Origin: DASVTU01 sp036387415
GTDB taxonomy: Bacteria > Acidobacteriota > Blastocatellia > Pyrinomonadales > Pyrinomonadaceae
NCBI GenBank assembly: GCA_036387415.1
Contig: DASVTU010000030.1
Location: 62,001-126,000 of the forward strand
Direction: 5' to 3'
DNA: 64,000 nucleotides
Within the stretch, counting starts at the first letter, position 1. Each line of letters begins with the position of its first letter. Under the pieces are notes generated by a model. That model ran no database searches. It saw only the letters and a list, made by a program, of their open reading frames with translations, and was not told the origin of the DNA. Position numbers and translations under genes: made by a program. Shown in pieces: positions 20,009-28,718 of the stretch.

Positions 20009-20590
20009 ATGACAAATCCCACCTCGCATGAAGTCACTCAACTGCTCGCGGCTTGGGGAGACGGCGACGGAGAGGCTCTCGAACGGCTCGTTCCCGTCGT
20101 TCATGCAGAATTGCGTCGGCTCGCCCGCCGCTATCTGAGCCGCGAGCGGCAGGGGCACACGTTGCAAACTTCCGCACTCATCAACGAAGCCTACGCGCGA
20201 CTCATCAACTGGAAGGAGGCGCGCTTCGAGAACCGTGCACACTTCTTCGGGGTCTCGGCGCAGTTGATGCGTCGCATCCTTGTGGATTTCGCTCGCTCAC
20301 GTCCGCGTGCGGAGGGCGAAGTAGCTCGCCACGTCCCGCTCGACGAAGCACTAGTCGTCTCCGCTGAACGCGACCCCGACCTAGTTGCGCTCGACGAGGC
20401 GTTAGTCGAATTAGCCAAACTCGATGAGCGCAAGGCGCGCGTCGTTGAGATGAAGTTCTTCGGCGGGCTGTCAGTTGAAGAGATGGCCGAGGTATTGAAG
20501 GTCTCCGAAGTGACAGTCATGCGCGAATGGGCGAAGGCGCGTGCGTGGCTCTACCGCGAATTGAGCGCGAAGGGCGAGGATGCAGGCTGA
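20009..20590 (+). CDS. ECF sigma factor, TIGR02999-like
   Basis: 193 residues. Region 2 (ELRRLARRYLSRERQGHTLQ, followed by SALINEAYARLIN) and region 4 (residues about 145-185, GLSVEEMAEVLKVSEVTVMREW) are clear, and the sequence has the features of the sigma family widespread in Acidobacteriota and Planctomycetes. It should direct RNA polymerase to a small regulon. The following kinase gene starts at 20580 inside its last codons (ATG of the kinase within GAGGATGCAGGCTGA), an 11-bp overlap that implies translational coupling. There is no anti-sigma gene next to it. The family is often paired with kinases of this kind, so phosphorylation-linked control is likely but inferred. Confidence 0.9.
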   Translation: MTNPTSHEVTQLLAAWGDGDGEALERLVPVVHAELRRLARRYLSRERQGHTLQTSALINEAYARLINWKEARFENRAHFFGVSAQLMRRILVDFARSRPRAEGEVARHVPLDEALVVSAERDPDLVALDEALVELAKLDERKARVVEMKFFGGLSVEEMAEVLKVSEVTVMREWAKARAWLYRELSAKGEDAG

Positions 20591-23525
20591 GCGCTGGAAA
20601 CAGGTGGACGAACTGCTCGACGCGGCGTTGGAACTGGAACATGCCGAGCGCGCAGCCCTGCTCGACCGTGCTTGCGCGACCGACCCCGACCTGCGCCGCG
20701 AAGTCGAATCGCTACTCGCGGCGCACGACCGCGCTGGTCACTTTATCGAGGAGCAGGCATTTGAAGTGGCGGCGCGCGGACTCGTACACGAACACGAGGC
20801 GGCGGGCAGTTTAATAAGCGACGATGCAGTGCCGAGGAGTTTAGGCCCGTATCGGGTTCTGTCTCTTCTCGCGGCGGGCGGCATGGGCGAAGTCTACCTC
20901 GCGCGTGACACGCGGCTTGGTCGTCCGGTTGCCTTGAAACTGCTGCCGACAGAGTACACGGGCGACCCCGAACGCATCAGACGCTTCGAGCGAGAGGCGC
21001 GCGCCGCCTCCGCCCTCAATCATCCCAACATCGTCACCATCTACGAAATCGGACAGGAAGACGGCGTGTATTTCATCGCCACCGAATACGTCGAAGGCCG
21101 GACGCTCAGACAGGTTCTAGCTCACGCACGCCCGTCGCTGGACGAATCAATCGCCCTCGCCTGTCAAATCGCCGACGCGCTCGCGGCGGCACACGTCGCG
21201 GGCATCGTCCATCGTGATGTGAAGCCGGAGAACGTTATGGTCAGGCCGGACGGCTACGTCAAAGTCCTCGACTTCGGCATCGCCAAACTGACCGAGCAAT
21301 CGTCGCCCGACGACGCTTCCGAACACGCCTCCGCGTTGTTGCAGACCGCCACAGGCACGGTCATGGGCACGGCGGCCTACATGTCTCCCGAACAATCTCT
21401 CGGACAGGAGGTTGACCAACGGACAGACATCTTCTCGCTCGGCGTTGTGCTCTACGAACTGTTCACGGGTCGCCATCCTTTTCGAGGCTCGACCCCTGCG
21501 GCCACCTTCGACGCCCTCCTCAACCGCGAGCCGACGCCGCTCTGCGGCCACGATTCGGGGCTGCCGGATGAGTTGGAGAGGATAGTCTGCCGCGCGCTCG
21601 AAAAGGAGCGAGAGAGACGCTATCAGAATGTCTCCGAACTGGGCGTTGATTTGAGAGGCGTCGAGCGCAACCTCTCCACCGCGCCTTCTCTCGCAGGTCA
21701 ATCGCGCGTGACGCGTACGCCCGCATCACGCGCGGGGCGCGCATCGCCGCGACTCGCACGCGGTCTGCTGATGCGCCAAGCACTCGCGTCGCTCCTGCTC
21801 GTCGCCATCGTCGGAACAGTCGCTTTCTTCGCATGGCGGCGAGCCGCGCCGGAAGTCGAGAGCGTAGCGTCGTCTCCCTCCCGCAGTTTCAATTTCGTCC
21901 AGTTGACAGACCAGCCGGGTGTGGAATGCTTTCCGAGTCTTTCGCCGGACGGAAGCCTCGTCGCTTATGCCGCGCGCGGGTCAGGGAACTGGGACATCTA
22001 CTTGCAGCGCGCGGGCGAGAAGACGGCGGCTAACCTGACCCAAAGCTCCCTGAGCGACGAGACACAGCCAGCCCTCTCGCCCGATGGCCGGAGTCTCGCC
22101 CTTCGCTCCGAGCGCGAACGCGGCGGCCTCTACCTGATGTCTCTCGTGGGCGGCGCGACGCGACGCTTGACAGACTTCGGCTATCATCCCTCCTGGTCGC
22201 CCGATGGACGCGAAATCGCCTTCGCCACGCACGACATCAGCGACCCGAACGCGCGGCGGCTCGACCAGAGCATCACATGGGTGGTCAACGTCGAAACCGG
22301 ACTCAAACGCCAACTCACGGACGGACGCAGCGATGCAGCGCAACCATCTTGGTCGCCGACGGGAGCGCGCGTCGCCTACTGGGGCAAGAACCCGAACGCG
22401 CAACGCGACATCTGGACTATCCCGGCGCAGGGCGGCGAGCCGGTCGCCGTAACCAACGATGCGGCCTTCGACTGGAATCCGGTCTGGTCGCCCGACGGCA
22501 AGTACATCTACTTTTCGAGCGATAGGGGCGGGAGCATGAACTTGTGGCGCGTGCCGTTGGAGGAGCAGACGGGAAGAGTGACGGGCGCGCCTGAACCGCT
22601 CACCACGCCCTCGGCCTACGCGCAGCATGTCGCCTTCTCGCGCGACGGAAGGCGTGCCGCCTACGCGAGCCTCGTCAGCAGCACCAACATCTCAAAGGTC
22701 GCCTTCAACCCTTACAAGGAGACGCTCGCAGGGCAACCCGTCGCGGTCACGCGCGGCACGCGCCACGCCTCCACGCCCAACCTCTCGCCCGACGGCGAGT
22801 GGATTGTCTATAGCTCAATGGGCGAGAAACAGGAGGACATCTTCGTCATCGACAGGGACGGCGCGAGTGCGCCCCGTCAACTCACGAACGACGTGCATAA
22901 AGATAGAGGCCCGGTCTGGTCGCCCGACGGTGCGCGCATCGCTTTCTATTCAGGCCGGAGCGGTAAGTATGAATTATGGACAATCCGCGCCGACGGGAGC
23001 GACCTGCGACAGTTGACCTTTACTGAAGGCGAGAGCGTTGCCTATCCCGTCTGGTCGCCGGACGGGGCGCGTCTCGCCTACAGCCGACCCACCGAATCTT
23101 CCTCGGTTATCGAAACCGGAAAGACTTGGGCAGAGCAGACACCGTGGCGCATTCCCGTTTCGACCGACCGCCGCATTGACCTGTTCTGGGCTAGTTCATG
23201 GTCGCCCGACGGGCGCAAGCTCGCAGGCTGGATAGGCTCTCTGAGTGGGCAGACGGGCATCGTCGTCTACAACTTCGAGACGAGCAGGTTCGAGCGCATC
23301 ACGGAGTACGGCTCATTTCCTGTCTGGCTCAGAGACGGTCGCCGATTAGTGTTCAGCCATGAGAACAAGCTGCACCTCGTCAACGTCGAGACAGGGAAAG
23401 CCCACGTTATCTTTCAGCCCGACGCAAACGTCATCTCCGGCAAGGCCATCTCCACCGACAACCGCACAATTCTCTACAGCCTCACTTCGACCGAGGCCGA
23501 CATCTGGATGCTCGATATCGAATAG
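20580..23525 (+). CDS. Membrane Ser/Thr protein kinase with C-terminal PD40 beta-propeller
   Basis: 981 residues. Residues 1-80 are a helical leader of the type seen in acidobacterial kinases (WKQVDELLDAALELE). The Hanks-type kinase domain spans about 88-365: glycine loop AAGGMGEVY, K120 in VALKLL, catalytic HRDVKPEN at 211-218, DFG at 231-233, SPE at 269-271. One membrane segment follows at about 400-418 (ALASLLLVAIVGTVAFFAW). The rest, about 430-981, is a TolB-like propeller with repeated WSPDGxxIAF/Y blades. Topology predicts a cytoplasmic kinase and an extracytoplasmic propeller that may sense a ligand or bind a partner. All catalytic residues are present, so it should be active. Translationally coupled to the sigma gene before it. 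Confidence 0.93.
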   Translation: MQAERWKQVDELLDAALELEHAERAALLDRACATDPDLRREVESLLAAHDRAGHFIEEQAFEVAARGLVHEHEAAGSLISDDAVPRSLGPYRVLSLLAAGGMGEVYLARDTRLGRPVALKLLPTEYTGDPERIRRFEREARAASALNHPNIVTIYEIGQEDGVYFIATEYVEGRTLRQVLAHARPSLDESIALACQIADALAAAHVAGIVHRDVKPENVMVRPDGYVKVLDFGIAKLTEQSSPDDASEHASALLQTATGTVMGTAAYMSPEQSLGQEVDQRTDIFSLGVVLYELFTGRHPFRGSTPAATFDALLNREPTPLCGHDSGLPDELERIVCRALEKERERRYQNVSELGVDLRGVERNLSTAPSLAGQSRVTRTPASRAGRASPRLARGLLMRQALASLLLVAIVGTVAFFAWRRAAPEVESVASSPSRSFNFVQLTDQPGVECFPSLSPDGSLVAYAARGSGNWDIYLQRAGEKTAANLTQSSLSDETQPALSPDGRSLALRSERERGGLYLMSLVGGATRRLTDFGYHPSWSPDGREIAFATHDISDPNARRLDQSITWVVNVETGLKRQLTDGRSDAAQPSWSPTGARVAYWGKNPNAQRDIWTIPAQGGEPVAVTNDAAFDWNPVWSPDGKYIYFSSDRGGSMNLWRVPLEEQTGRVTGAPEPLTTPSAYAQHVAFSRDGRRAAYASLVSSTNISKVAFNPYKETLAGQPVAVTRGTRHASTPNLSPDGEWIVYSSMGEKQEDIFVIDRDGASAPRQLTNDVHKDRGPVWSPDGARIAFYSGRSGKYELWTIRADGSDLRQLTFTEGESVAYPVWSPDGARLAYSRPTESSSVIETGKTWAEQTPWRIPVSTDRRIDLFWASSWSPDGRKLAGWIGSLSGQTGIVVYNFETSRFERITEYGSFPVWLRDGRRLVFSHENKLHLVNVETGKAHVIFQPDANVISGKAISTDNRTILYSLTSTEADIWMLDIE

Positions 23526-23536
23526 AGGGTAGTGTT

Positions 23537-23629
23537 ACAAACAACTGCGGCGCGAGAGCAAGCATTCAAGCGAGGTGAACAAGGCTGCTTGAAAAGGATG
23601 CTGTCGCGCCGTCAACTGCAAGACTTTGT
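23537..23629. repeat. Imperfect long dyad, possible degenerate attC-like element
   Basis: Arm ACAAACAACTGCGGCGCGAG pairs with the region CGCGCCGTCAACTGCAAGACTTTGT, and AGCAAGCATTCAAGC with GCTTGAAAAGGATGCT. It lies between two convergent genes, so it may also work as a bidirectional terminator. It shares the GGATGCTrTCG arm with the attC-like site at 36706-36813, but the GTTRRRY core is not preserved here. Confidence 0.4.
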
Positions 23630-23737
23630 GATGGTGCGTGATGCCCGGAACTATTCGGACGGTTGAGAGCTTGGCTGCTACTCAACCGTCCTCCGTTTGC
23701 TGCACACGCTTTTTTCTGACTTCGCAAAGCTCAGCCG

Positions 23738-25021
23738 TTACTTGCACTTCACGATTTCAGCCATCTTCCATCCCAACGTGTTGCTGACTTTGGGCGTCGT
23801 GGCGTCGTCCCGTTTCTGATAGGTCCAGGCATCCTGTTCCATCGGAATATTGTTGTAGTCATAATTGCCATCAACATAGCCATTCGCATATTCTTCAGCG
23901 AAGCCCTTCAGGCCGAGGACATCGTATTGGCAGATATGCACGAACTCATGCTTGAGCAGCTTGAGCGTGCGCTCGCCCGCTATGTTCATGTTGAAGACGA
24001 TCAGGTTGTTGCCATAGGTCGTCGCGCCCTTCGTGTGAATGAAGGCGCCGGAGGAAGCGATTTCCTCTACCACGCGCACGCCATCTACGAGCCGCGCCGG
24101 ATAGAACTGTTTCAGATAGGTCTTTTCGTTCTCATTGAGCGGCTTGCCACGAAAGTAATACATATTGTGGTGATCGCGCATGTAACGAAAGAAAAGGCCC
24201 TCATAATCCCGACGTAGGAGTTTGCCTACGCCACGACCATAGGATTTCTTGGCTTCGATCACCACATCCTTACGACAGGTCGCGCCGTCGTTCTTGTAAC
24301 CCGCGGGGCATGCGCCCCAGCACACGGGACCGACGCCGTTGTAGCCTGCTTTGCATTTGGGATAGCACAGCGCGCCGTCCTTTTCCTCATTGGCATCGCA
24401 ACTCTTCAGGGGCGTGCCTACGCCGCGACCGTATGAGTCCTTGGCGAAGATATCCACGGAGCGGCGGCAGGTGCAGCCGTCGTTCTTATAACCCTGACCC
24501 TCGGGACATTTGGATTTGCCGCGATTCTTTTTCCAAAGGCAACACAAATCATATCCGGGGCAGTCGCTGGTGTCCGCCTTAATAATCTTGCCGGGGCGGC
24601 GGCAGGTCGCTCCGTCGTTCGTGTAACCTTCCGGGCATTTCTGCCAGCACACGGGACCGACGCCGTTATAACCGTCCTTGCATTTGGGGTAGCAAAGCCC
24701 GGCGTCTTTCTCCTCATTGCTGGCGCAACCCATCGCCGAGCCCACGCCGCGTCCATAGGACTCGCGCGGCACGATGTGCGCGTTCTTGCGGCAGGTGGCT
24801 CCGTCGTTCGTGAAGCCCTCTGGGCAAATTTCCCAGCACACGGGTCCAACGCCGTTATAGCCAGCCTTGCACTCCGGATAACATAACGCGCCGCTTTTCT
24901 CATAACCTTTGCCGCACGCCGGCAGCGTTTGCGCGCGGGCGGTACTTGTCCCGAATATGATCAAAAGCGCCAATGCCGCCAACATCGCGAGACTACGAGC
25001 ACCGGATACAAATTGCATCAT
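23738..25021 (-). CDS. Exported Cys-repeat protein with putative HExxH metallopeptidase-like C-terminus
   Basis: 427 residues from an ATG preceded by GGAGG with 6 bp spacing. Signal peptide at 1-31 (AALALLIIFGTSTARA). Then come three near-identical Cys-rich repeats (LCYPKCKxGYNGVGPVCW, followed by xxCPEGYTNDGATCRR), with a fourth, shortened variant (CPGYDLCCLWKKNRGKSKCPEG) between the second and third. Linkers read SYGRGVG. The C-terminal about 150 residues contain HEFVHICQYDVLGLKGFAEEY, an HExxH zinc motif followed by Q and a Y near the place expected in DUF4157/eCIS-core-like proteins. I read it as a secreted or periplasmic protein whose Cys repeats present a metallopeptidase-like domain. 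Alternative: a non-catalytic binding protein. The Cys repeats are presumably disulfide-bonded. Confidence 0.75.
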   Translation of the reverse strand: MMQFVSGARSLAMLAALALLIIFGTSTARAQTLPACGKGYEKSGALCYPECKAGYNGVGPVCWEICPEGFTNDGATCRKNAHIVPRESYGRGVGSAMGCASNEEKDAGLCYPKCKDGYNGVGPVCWQKCPEGYTNDGATCRRPGKIIKADTSDCPGYDLCCLWKKNRGKSKCPEGQGYKNDGCTCRRSVDIFAKDSYGRGVGTPLKSCDANEEKDGALCYPKCKAGYNGVGPVCWGACPAGYKNDGATCRKDVVIEAKKSYGRGVGKLLRRDYEGLFFRYMRDHHNMYYFRGKPLNENEKTYLKQFYPARLVDGVRVVEEIASSGAFIHTKGATTYGNNLIVFNMNIAGERTLKLLKHEFVHICQYDVLGLKGFAEEYANGYVDGNYDYNNIPMEQDAWTYQKRDDATTPKVSNTLGWKMAEIVKCK

Positions 25022-25149
25022 TCTGAGCCTCCGTCTGTCTTCCCGCCATGGCTTGGCGCAGCCTATTTCGACCCGCTCGCAATAGAGCGGGGTGCGTGTG
25101 TATTCCATTGTCAGGACTCCTATAGACACTTAAGGTTCAAATTGAGAGG

Positions 25150-25200
25150 CGCGCTTCAGCGTGTCCCCTTCGAATGCCTTGTTAGGCAACAACGCCGATC
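25150..25200. repeat. Half of an attC-like site
   Basis: GCGCGCTTCAGCGTGTCC is followed by CCTTGTTAGGCAACAACGCC, giving a GTTAGGC core with one arm. I do not find the matching left arm, so this is a truncated site or chance. It lies in the divergent region between the Cys-repeat gene and the monooxygenase operon. Confidence 0.3.
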
Positions 25201-25362
25201 TGGGTAACATGTTCCACATATCAGAAACACTAGCCTTTCCGATATGCTTCACTGCATACTCTAATGCGCGCGGTCGCGCGAAAACCTATCACGGCCATCC
25301 TAATATCTTTTCGGGCGGGCGGTGCGGCGACCTATAAGCAGGCACAAAAGGGGGCGGAAGGC

Positions 25363-26829
25363 GTGGAGCACGTAGACGTGTTAATAGTGGGGGCTGGGCT
25401 GTCCGGCATCGGTGCGGCATGCCACCTGCGGACGGAGTGCCCTGGGAAGAGTTTTGTGCTCCTTGAGGGGCGTGCCGCGATGGGCGGCACATGGGACTTG
25501 TTCCGCTACCCCGGCATCCGGTCGGACTCCGACATGTACACGCTCGGCTACAGCTTCCGCCCCTGGCGGGATGCGAAGGCGATAGCCGACGGGCCAGCCA
25601 TCCTCAACTACATTCGAGAGACGGCCACCGAGTACGGCGTGGATAAAATGATTCGCTACGACCATCGCGTGAGGCGTGCCACATGGTCGTCGGAGTCTGC
25701 GTGCTGGACGGTGGAGGCCGAGAAGGGAACTGACAAGACGGTCGTCCGGCTCACCTGCAACTTTCTCTACCTCTGCACCGGCTACTACGACTACGACAAC
25801 GGGTACACGCCAGAGTGGAACGGGGTCGAGCGGTTCCGGGGACGAATTGTGCATCCGCAGAAGTGGCCCGAAGACCTCGACTACGCGGGCAAGCGCGTGG
25901 TGGTCGTTGGCAGCGGTGCCACAGCGGTCACGCTGGTTCCGGCGATGGCTGAGCGCGCGGCGCACGTCACAATGCTCCAACGCTCTCCCACCTACGTTGT
26001 CTCTCGCCCTGCTCAGGACAAGGTGGCGAACTGGCTGCGGCAACGCCTCCCCTCCCGCGCGGCCTACGCCCTCACGCGCTGGAAGAACGTGCTGCTCGGA
26101 ATGTTCTTCTACAACCTAGCGCGCAAACGGCCTGAGACGATGAAGCGACTGATCGCGAAGGGGGTGCGGCGTCAGCTCGGGGACGACTACGCGGTCAAGC
26201 ACTTCACGCCGCGATACGAGCCTTGGGATCAGCGCCTCTGTCTCGTCCCAGACTCAGACCTCTTCCGCGCCATTCGCGGCGGCAAGGCCTCGGTCGTGAC
26301 CGATCACATCGAGACCTTTACCGAGACTGGCCTGCGCCTGCGCTCGGGCGAGCACCTTGATGCGGACGTTATCGTGACGGCCACGGGGCTCGTGCTGAAG
26401 CTGATGAGCGGGCTGCAACTCGTAGTGGACGGCGAGCCAGTAGACCTCCCTCGAACGCTCGTCTACAAGGGGATGATGTTGAGCGAAGTCCCCAACCTCG
26501 CCTTCGCTATCGGCTACACCAATGCCTCTTGGACGCTGAAATGCGACCTCACTGCCGAGTACGTCTGCCGCTTGTTGAATCACATGGAACGTCGCGGCTA
26601 CGACTGGTGCGTGCCGCGGCGCAATGACCCGGAGGTCAAAGAGGAGCCGGTGATCGACTTCACCTCAGGCTACGTGCGACGGGCGCTCGACAGCCTGCCC
26701 CGGCAGGGATCGCGCAAGCCGTGGCGCCTGCACCAGAACTACGCGTTCGACCTGTTGGCACTGAGGCGCGGTGCCGTCGAGGATGGCACGATGGAATTCG
26801 GCCACGCGAACGGCACGGGGAGGGCATAG
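25363..26829 (+). CDS. Flavin monooxygenase, Baeyer-Villiger/EthA-MymA type
   Basis: 488 residues from a GTG preceded by a purine-rich GGGGGCGGAAGG; an upstream ATG at 25264 would add 33 unconserved residues, so I choose the GTG (encoded MEHVDVLIVGAG matches the family start, and EthA is 489 residues). FAD-binding GAGLSGIG at 10-17, the Baeyer-Villiger fingerprint FRGRIVHPQKWP near 158-169, and NADPH-binding GSGATA near 183. It should insert oxygen next to a carbonyl or oxidise a heteroatom with NADPH and O2. Its TAG overlaps the GTG of the hydrolase gene (TAGTG), so the three genes form one operon, in which the hydrolase could open the ester produced. Confidence 0.9.
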   Translation: MEHVDVLIVGAGLSGIGAACHLRTECPGKSFVLLEGRAAMGGTWDLFRYPGIRSDSDMYTLGYSFRPWRDAKAIADGPAILNYIRETATEYGVDKMIRYDHRVRRATWSSESACWTVEAEKGTDKTVVRLTCNFLYLCTGYYDYDNGYTPEWNGVERFRGRIVHPQKWPEDLDYAGKRVVVVGSGATAVTLVPAMAERAAHVTMLQRSPTYVVSRPAQDKVANWLRQRLPSRAAYALTRWKNVLLGMFFYNLARKRPETMKRLIAKGVRRQLGDDYAVKHFTPRYEPWDQRLCLVPDSDLFRAIRGGKASVVTDHIETFTETGLRLRSGEHLDADVIVTATGLVLKLMSGLQLVVDGEPVDLPRTLVYKGMMLSEVPNLAFAIGYTNASWTLKCDLTAEYVCRLLNHMERRGYDWCVPRRNDPEVKEEPVIDFTSGYVRRALDSLPRQGSRKPWRLHQNYAFDLLALRRGAVEDGTMEFGHANGTGRA

Positions 26830-27836
26830 TGCTGTACTTTCTCATCGCCTTCGGGCTCCTTCTGCTGGCGGTCGCCAGCCTTGTGTTCTTCACGGCTTGG
26901 AACGCGCGCCGCATCGAGGCGGCCTTGCCGCCTCCCGGACGCTTCATCGAGATCGGCGGCTCGCGCATACACTACCTTGAACAGGGCAGCGGCCTCATGC
27001 TCCTCATGATTCACGGCTTGGGCGGCGGAGTACGCACCTTCACGCACTCGCTCGTCGAACGCCTCGCGGGCGAGTACCGCGTCGTCGTGATGGAGCGACC
27101 CGGCTCCGGCGACTCGACCCGCGCTAGGGGAGCGTGCGCGCGGGTGAGTTCGCAGGCCGAGACCGTCTCCAACTTCATCGACGCGCTTGGATTGGATCGC
27201 CCTGTGATCGTCGGTCACTCGCTGGGCGGCGCAGTCGCTTTGGCCGTCGCGCTCGAACATCCTGAGCAGGTACGGGGTCTCGCCCTCGTCGCGCCGCTCG
27301 CCAACGAGCAGGAGGATGTGCCGCCAATCTTCCGCAGCCTTTCCATCAGGTCGCGCGCGCTCCGCCATCTCGCGGCGTGGACGGTGGCGACGCCCGCCTC
27401 TGTGCTCCGCCGCGCACGCGTGCTCGACACTATCTTCGGCCCCGACCCAGTGCCCCGCGACTATGCGACCAAGGGCGGCGGACTCCTCGGCCTCAGACCA
27501 AAGAGCTTCAGCGCGGCATCGGAAGACCTCGTCGCGCTCGAAGGCGAGCTGCCCGTCTTGGTCGGGCGCTACGCGGAGTTGCAGATGCCGGTCGGTATCC
27601 TCTACGGGACAGGCGACCGCGTCCTCGACCATAGGCTCCACGGCGTCGCGGTTGCGTCGAAGATCTCCAACGTAGAACTCGAACTCATCGAAGGAGGCCA
27701 CATGCTGCCGCTCACTGCGCCCGACCGCGTGGCGGCGTTCGTGCACAGGGTCGCCGCGCGTGCTTTCGGAGTGGGTCACAAGGAGGAAGAAGCAGCAGCC
27801 TCCGCGCTAGGGGAGGAGGTAGCAAGCCGTGGCTAA
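26829..27836 (+). CDS. Alpha/beta hydrolase with N-terminal membrane anchor
   Basis: 335 residues from the GTG that overlaps the monooxygenase stop. Residues 1-22 form a membrane segment (LYFLIAFGLLLLAVASLVFF). The hydrolase core carries the oxyanion HGLGG, the nucleophile elbow GHSLGG (Ser near 130), an acid in GTGDRVLD and the catalytic His in EGGHMLPL. It is likely an esterase or lipase-like enzyme held at the membrane. Its last codons overlap the SDR start by 8 bp. By position it matches lipR of the mymA operon, but the two hydrolases belong to different subfamilies as far as I can tell. Confidence 0.87.
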   Translation: MLYFLIAFGLLLLAVASLVFFTAWNARRIEAALPPPGRFIEIGGSRIHYLEQGSGLMLLMIHGLGGGVRTFTHSLVERLAGEYRVVVMERPGSGDSTRARGACARVSSQAETVSNFIDALGLDRPVIVGHSLGGAVALAVALEHPEQVRGLALVAPLANEQEDVPPIFRSLSIRSRALRHLAAWTVATPASVLRRARVLDTIFGPDPVPRDYATKGGGLLGLRPKSFSAASEDLVALEGELPVLVGRYAELQMPVGILYGTGDRVLDHRLHGVAVASKISNVELELIEGGHMLPLTAPDRVAAFVHRVAARAFGVGHKEEEAAASALGEEVASRG

Positions 27837-28650
27837 GCGTATGCGCCTTGAAGGGATGACAGCCGTGATCACGGGTGCCGCGGGCGGCATCGGGCGGGCG
27901 ATTGCCGTGTCGCTGGCGCGCAGGGGTTGTCACTTGGCTCTCGCCGACATAGACGAGGCGGGGCTGGCGGGTACGGCAGACCTCGCCCGTGTCCAAGGGG
28001 TGCGAATCTCTCTATACCGCCTCGATGTCGCGGAGCGCGGCGAGGTCGCAGGCTTCCCCGCGCGCGTCGCCGCAGATCACACGGGGGTCAACTTACTCGT
28101 TAACAACGCAGGCGTCGCCGTGGGCGGCACGTTCGAGCAGGTTTCGGAAGAAGATTTCGAGTGGCTGTTCGAGATCAACTTCTGGGGGTTGGTGCATATG
28201 ACGCGCGCCTTCCTGCCGCTGCTGCGAGCGAGCGGCGACGCGCGTATTGTGAATCTTTCGAGCGTGTTCGGCTTGGTTGCGCCCCCAGGGCAGGTGGCGT
28301 ACGCGGCGAGCAAGTTTGCGGTACGCGGATTCTCCGAGGCGCTACGCCACGAACTGGACGGCTCAGGCATCGGCGTCACGGTCGTTCACCCCGGCGGCGT
28401 CGCCACTTCAATCGCAGAGAAAGCCCGCGTTCCGACAAGCGTGAGCCAGGAGGAAGCGGAGTGCCACCGCGCACGGTTTCGGAAGCTGCTGCGTCTGCCG
28501 CCGGAGGTCGCGGGCGAGGCGATCGTGCGCGGCGTCGAGCGCCGTCAGGCGCGAATCCTCGTAGGGTCAGACGCAAGGGCCCTGTCGCTGATCGCGCGCG
28601 TTCTGCCCGTGTCTTACTGGAAACTGCTTGCGTTGCGGGCTGGTGAGTAG
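27829..28650 (+). CDS. Short-chain dehydrogenase/reductase
   Basis: 273 residues from a GTG (ATG in frame at codon 5). Classical SDR motifs: TGAAGGIG cofactor site, NNAG, and YAASK with the catalytic Tyr and Lys; the catalytic Ser lies in NLSSVFG. Expected to oxidise or reduce an alcohol/carbonyl with NAD(P)H. Third gene of the overlapping monooxygenase operon; with the other two it could turn a secondary alcohol into a ketone, an ester and then acid plus alcohol, which is an inference from the families. Confidence 0.9.
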   Translation: MAKRMRLEGMTAVITGAAGGIGRAIAVSLARRGCHLALADIDEAGLAGTADLARVQGVRISLYRLDVAERGEVAGFPARVAADHTGVNLLVNNAGVAVGGTFEQVSEEDFEWLFEINFWGLVHMTRAFLPLLRASGDARIVNLSSVFGLVAPPGQVAYAASKFAVRGFSEALRHELDGSGIGVTVVHPGGVATSIAEKARVPTSVSQEEAECHRARFRKLLRLPPEVAGEAIVRGVERRQARILVGSDARALSLIARVLPVSYWKLLALRAGE

Positions 28651-28718
28651 GAGGCCGGGCGCGACGAAGAGCTCGATGAGTAATATTCGCAGCAGGACAG
28701 GCCGCTCACACGTCGTCA

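Noticed and set aside
20841..22628. Minus-strand frames over the kinase
   Set aside because: Antisense shadows of a gene with all kinase motifs intact.
25140..25200. tRNA-like GGTTCAAATTGA at about 25135
   Set aside because: No cloverleaf can be drawn around it.
26739..27779. 346-codon minus-strand frame
   Set aside because: Antisense of the hydrolase gene; the plus-strand operon is clear.
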